Assembly (NCBI GenBank): GCA_022732315.1
Contig: JAIJUV010000148.1
Coordinates: 1-6,263 of the forward strand
Length of the DNA stretch: 6,263 nt
From: Prevotella sp.
Lineage (GTDB): Bacteria > Bacteroidota > Bacteroidia > Bacteroidales > Bacteroidaceae
Reading direction: 5' to 3'
In this document: positions 5,237 through 6,263 of the stretch, piece by piece
Position numbering within the stretch: position 1 is the stretch's first letter
Layout of the letters: each line of letters begins with the position of its first letter
Translations under genes and position numbers: made by a program
Notes under the pieces: generated by a model
What the model was told of the DNA's origin: nothing
Database searches by the model: none
Seen by the model: the letters and a program-made list of their open reading frames with translations, nothing else

Positions 5237-6263
5237 TTATTTCTTCATATAAGGGTCGGTGCCCAAAACGGTCTTTGCCAGGCGCTTTGCCTTGTCGCGG
5301 AGCTGATTCATGTCGTCGCCCTTTTCGCCGTAGCAGAGCACTACACCCATTCTTCTGCCCACGTGAGCCTCTGGCTTGCCGAAGATGCGAATGCGGGTGT
5401 GGTCTTCCTTCAAGGCATCGAGCATGTTGTAGTTCAATGGCTCGGTGCTTTCCTCTGGAGAGAGGATCACGGCAGAACAGCCGATGTGCTCCAGATGGAT
5501 TCCGGCGATAGGCAAGCCCATCACGGCACGGAAGTGGAGCTCAAACTCGCTCAGATTGGTGGTGTGACCGAGAGTTACCATACCCGTATCATGTGGACGA
5601 GGGCTCAGCTCTGAGAAAATCACCTCGCCCTGCTTGCTCAGGAAGAACTCTACGCCCCAGAGTCCGGCACCGGTCAAAGCCTTGGTCACTTCGCCTGCAA
5701 TGTGCTCAGCCTTCTTCAAAGCCTCCTCTGGAAGATGGAATGGCTGCCAGCTCTCACGGTAGTCACCGCCCTTCTGTACGTGGCCGATAGGTGGGCAGAA
5801 GAGGGTAGGACCATTCTTCTGGGTTACGGTGAGCAGGGTGAACTCAGAATCGAAGTCGATGAATTCCTCGATAATCACCTCCTTCACGTCGCCACGGCCT
5901 TCTTCCATTGCCTCCTTGTAAGCCTCCACCAGCTCATCGTCGTTGTGAACATAGCTCTGACCATGACCGCTGGAACTCATCAGTGGCTTCACTACGCATG
6001 GGAAGCCGATTTCATCGGCTGCGTTCTTGAACTCCTCGAACGTCTTGGCATAGAAATACTTGGCTGTGCGAAGACCCAGTTCCTTGGCAGCCAGGTCGCG
6101 GATGGCACGGCGGTTCATGGTGTAGTTTACGGCACGTGCCGAAGGCACAACCTGGATGCCCTCCTTCTCGAAGTCGAAGAGGCGCTCGGTGCGGATAGCT
6201 TCAATCTCAGGCACGATGATGTCTGGGTGATGTTTCTCAACCACTGCGGTCAATGCGTCGCCA
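5237..6263 (-). CDS. purT: Formate-dependent phosphoribosylglycinamide formyltransferase PurT (partial, 5' end missing)
   Basis: The visible 341 residues cover all but the N-terminus of PurT, an ATP-grasp enzyme that makes formyl-GAR from GAR, formate and ATP in purine synthesis, without needing formyl-tetrahydrofolate. The frame runs open to the right edge and begins there with GDAL, which aligns to a point about 60 residues into E. coli PurT, so the true start lies outside. Visible landmarks, numbered from that point, are [11 protein letters not shown] (13-23), [10 protein letters not shown] (42-51), the ATP-binding loop [10 protein letters not shown] (95-104), GDYRESWQP (166-174), GVEFFL (203-208) and [16 protein letters not shown] (216-231), whose acidic residues should hold Mg-ATP, and IRIFGKPE (291-298). 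A TTG at 6253 is an internal Leu codon, not a start. It is the first visible gene of the minus-strand train. Its promoter is outside the window. PurK-like ATP-grasp proteins are excluded by the PurT-specific motifs. Confidence 0.96.
   Translation of the reverse strand, partial: GDALTAVVEKHHPDIIVPEIEAIRTERLFDFEKEGIQVVPSARAVNYTMNRRAIRDLAAKELGLRTAKYFYAKTFEEFKNAADEIGFPCVVKPLMSSSGHGQSYVHNDDELVEAYKEAMEEGRGDVKEVIIEEFIDFDSEFTLLTVTQKNGPTLFCPPIGHVQKGGDYRESWQPFHLPEEALKKAEHIAGEVTKALTGAGLWGVEFFLSKQGEVIFSELSPRPHDTGMVTLGHTTNLSEFELHFRAVMGLPIAGIHLEHIGCSAVILSPEESTEPLNYNMLDALKEDHTRIRIFGKPEAHVGRRMGVVLCYGEKGDDMNQLRDKAKRLAKTVLGTDPYMKK

Noticed and set aside
4817..5252. Several plus-strand and minus-strand frames across the cupin gene
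   Set aside because: They are shadows of the cupin, which explains the region with a full-length family match.
6251..6253. TTG at 6253 as the purT start codon
   Set aside because: The frame continues upstream as GDA before this Leu, in agreement with the internal GDAL of E. coli PurT, so the gene is cut by the window edge.

Overview
The window looks like ordinary chromosomal DNA from a member of the Bacteroidota, most likely a gut-type Bacteroidales such as Prevotella/Segatella or Bacteroides. The signs are two promoters of the Bacteroidota type (TTTG-like box, 19-20 bases, TAnnTTTG), A/T-rich leaders without clear Shine-Dalgarno sequences, and protein sequences that read like that phylum. 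The genus is inferred from general resemblance only; no search was run.

Layout. Bases 1-858 hold the 5' part of carB (carbamoyl phosphate synthase large chain) on the minus strand, cut by the window edge. A 221-base divergent intergenic region (859-1079) carries one promoter for carB and one for the genes to its right, plus a short palindrome between them. Bases 1080-3762 hold a compact plus-strand operon, lutA-lutB-lutC, joined by two ATGA stop/start overlaps. It encodes the three-part iron-sulfur L-lactate dehydrogenase (lactate utilisation) complex. A 100-base convergent gap (3763-3862) holds four copies of GTTAAC and a strong hairpin that can terminate transcription from both sides. Bases 3863-6263 hold a minus-strand gene train, in transcription order: purT (5' end outside the window), a FdtA/WxcM-type sugar 3,4-ketoisomerase cupin, and a FemAB-like GNAT acyltransferase. 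These are separated by 23 bases and then overlapped by 11 bases.

How the genes fit together. LutABC would oxidise L-lactate to pyruvate and pass electrons through its Fe-S clusters. No lactate permease or LutR-type regulator is in view. carB feeds pyrimidine and arginine synthesis, and purT performs the formate-dependent third step of purine synthesis. The ketoisomerase/GNAT pair looks like two steps of acylated amino-deoxysugar synthesis for a surface glycan, here separated from any other sugar-nucleotide genes. I see no mobile element, CRISPR array, RNA gene or clear defence system, and no convincing undescribed multi-gene system. The most unusual points are the eukaryote-like CarB, the orphan FdtA-GNAT pair, the GTTAAC repeat cluster and a duplicated start-codon segment before the cupin gene.
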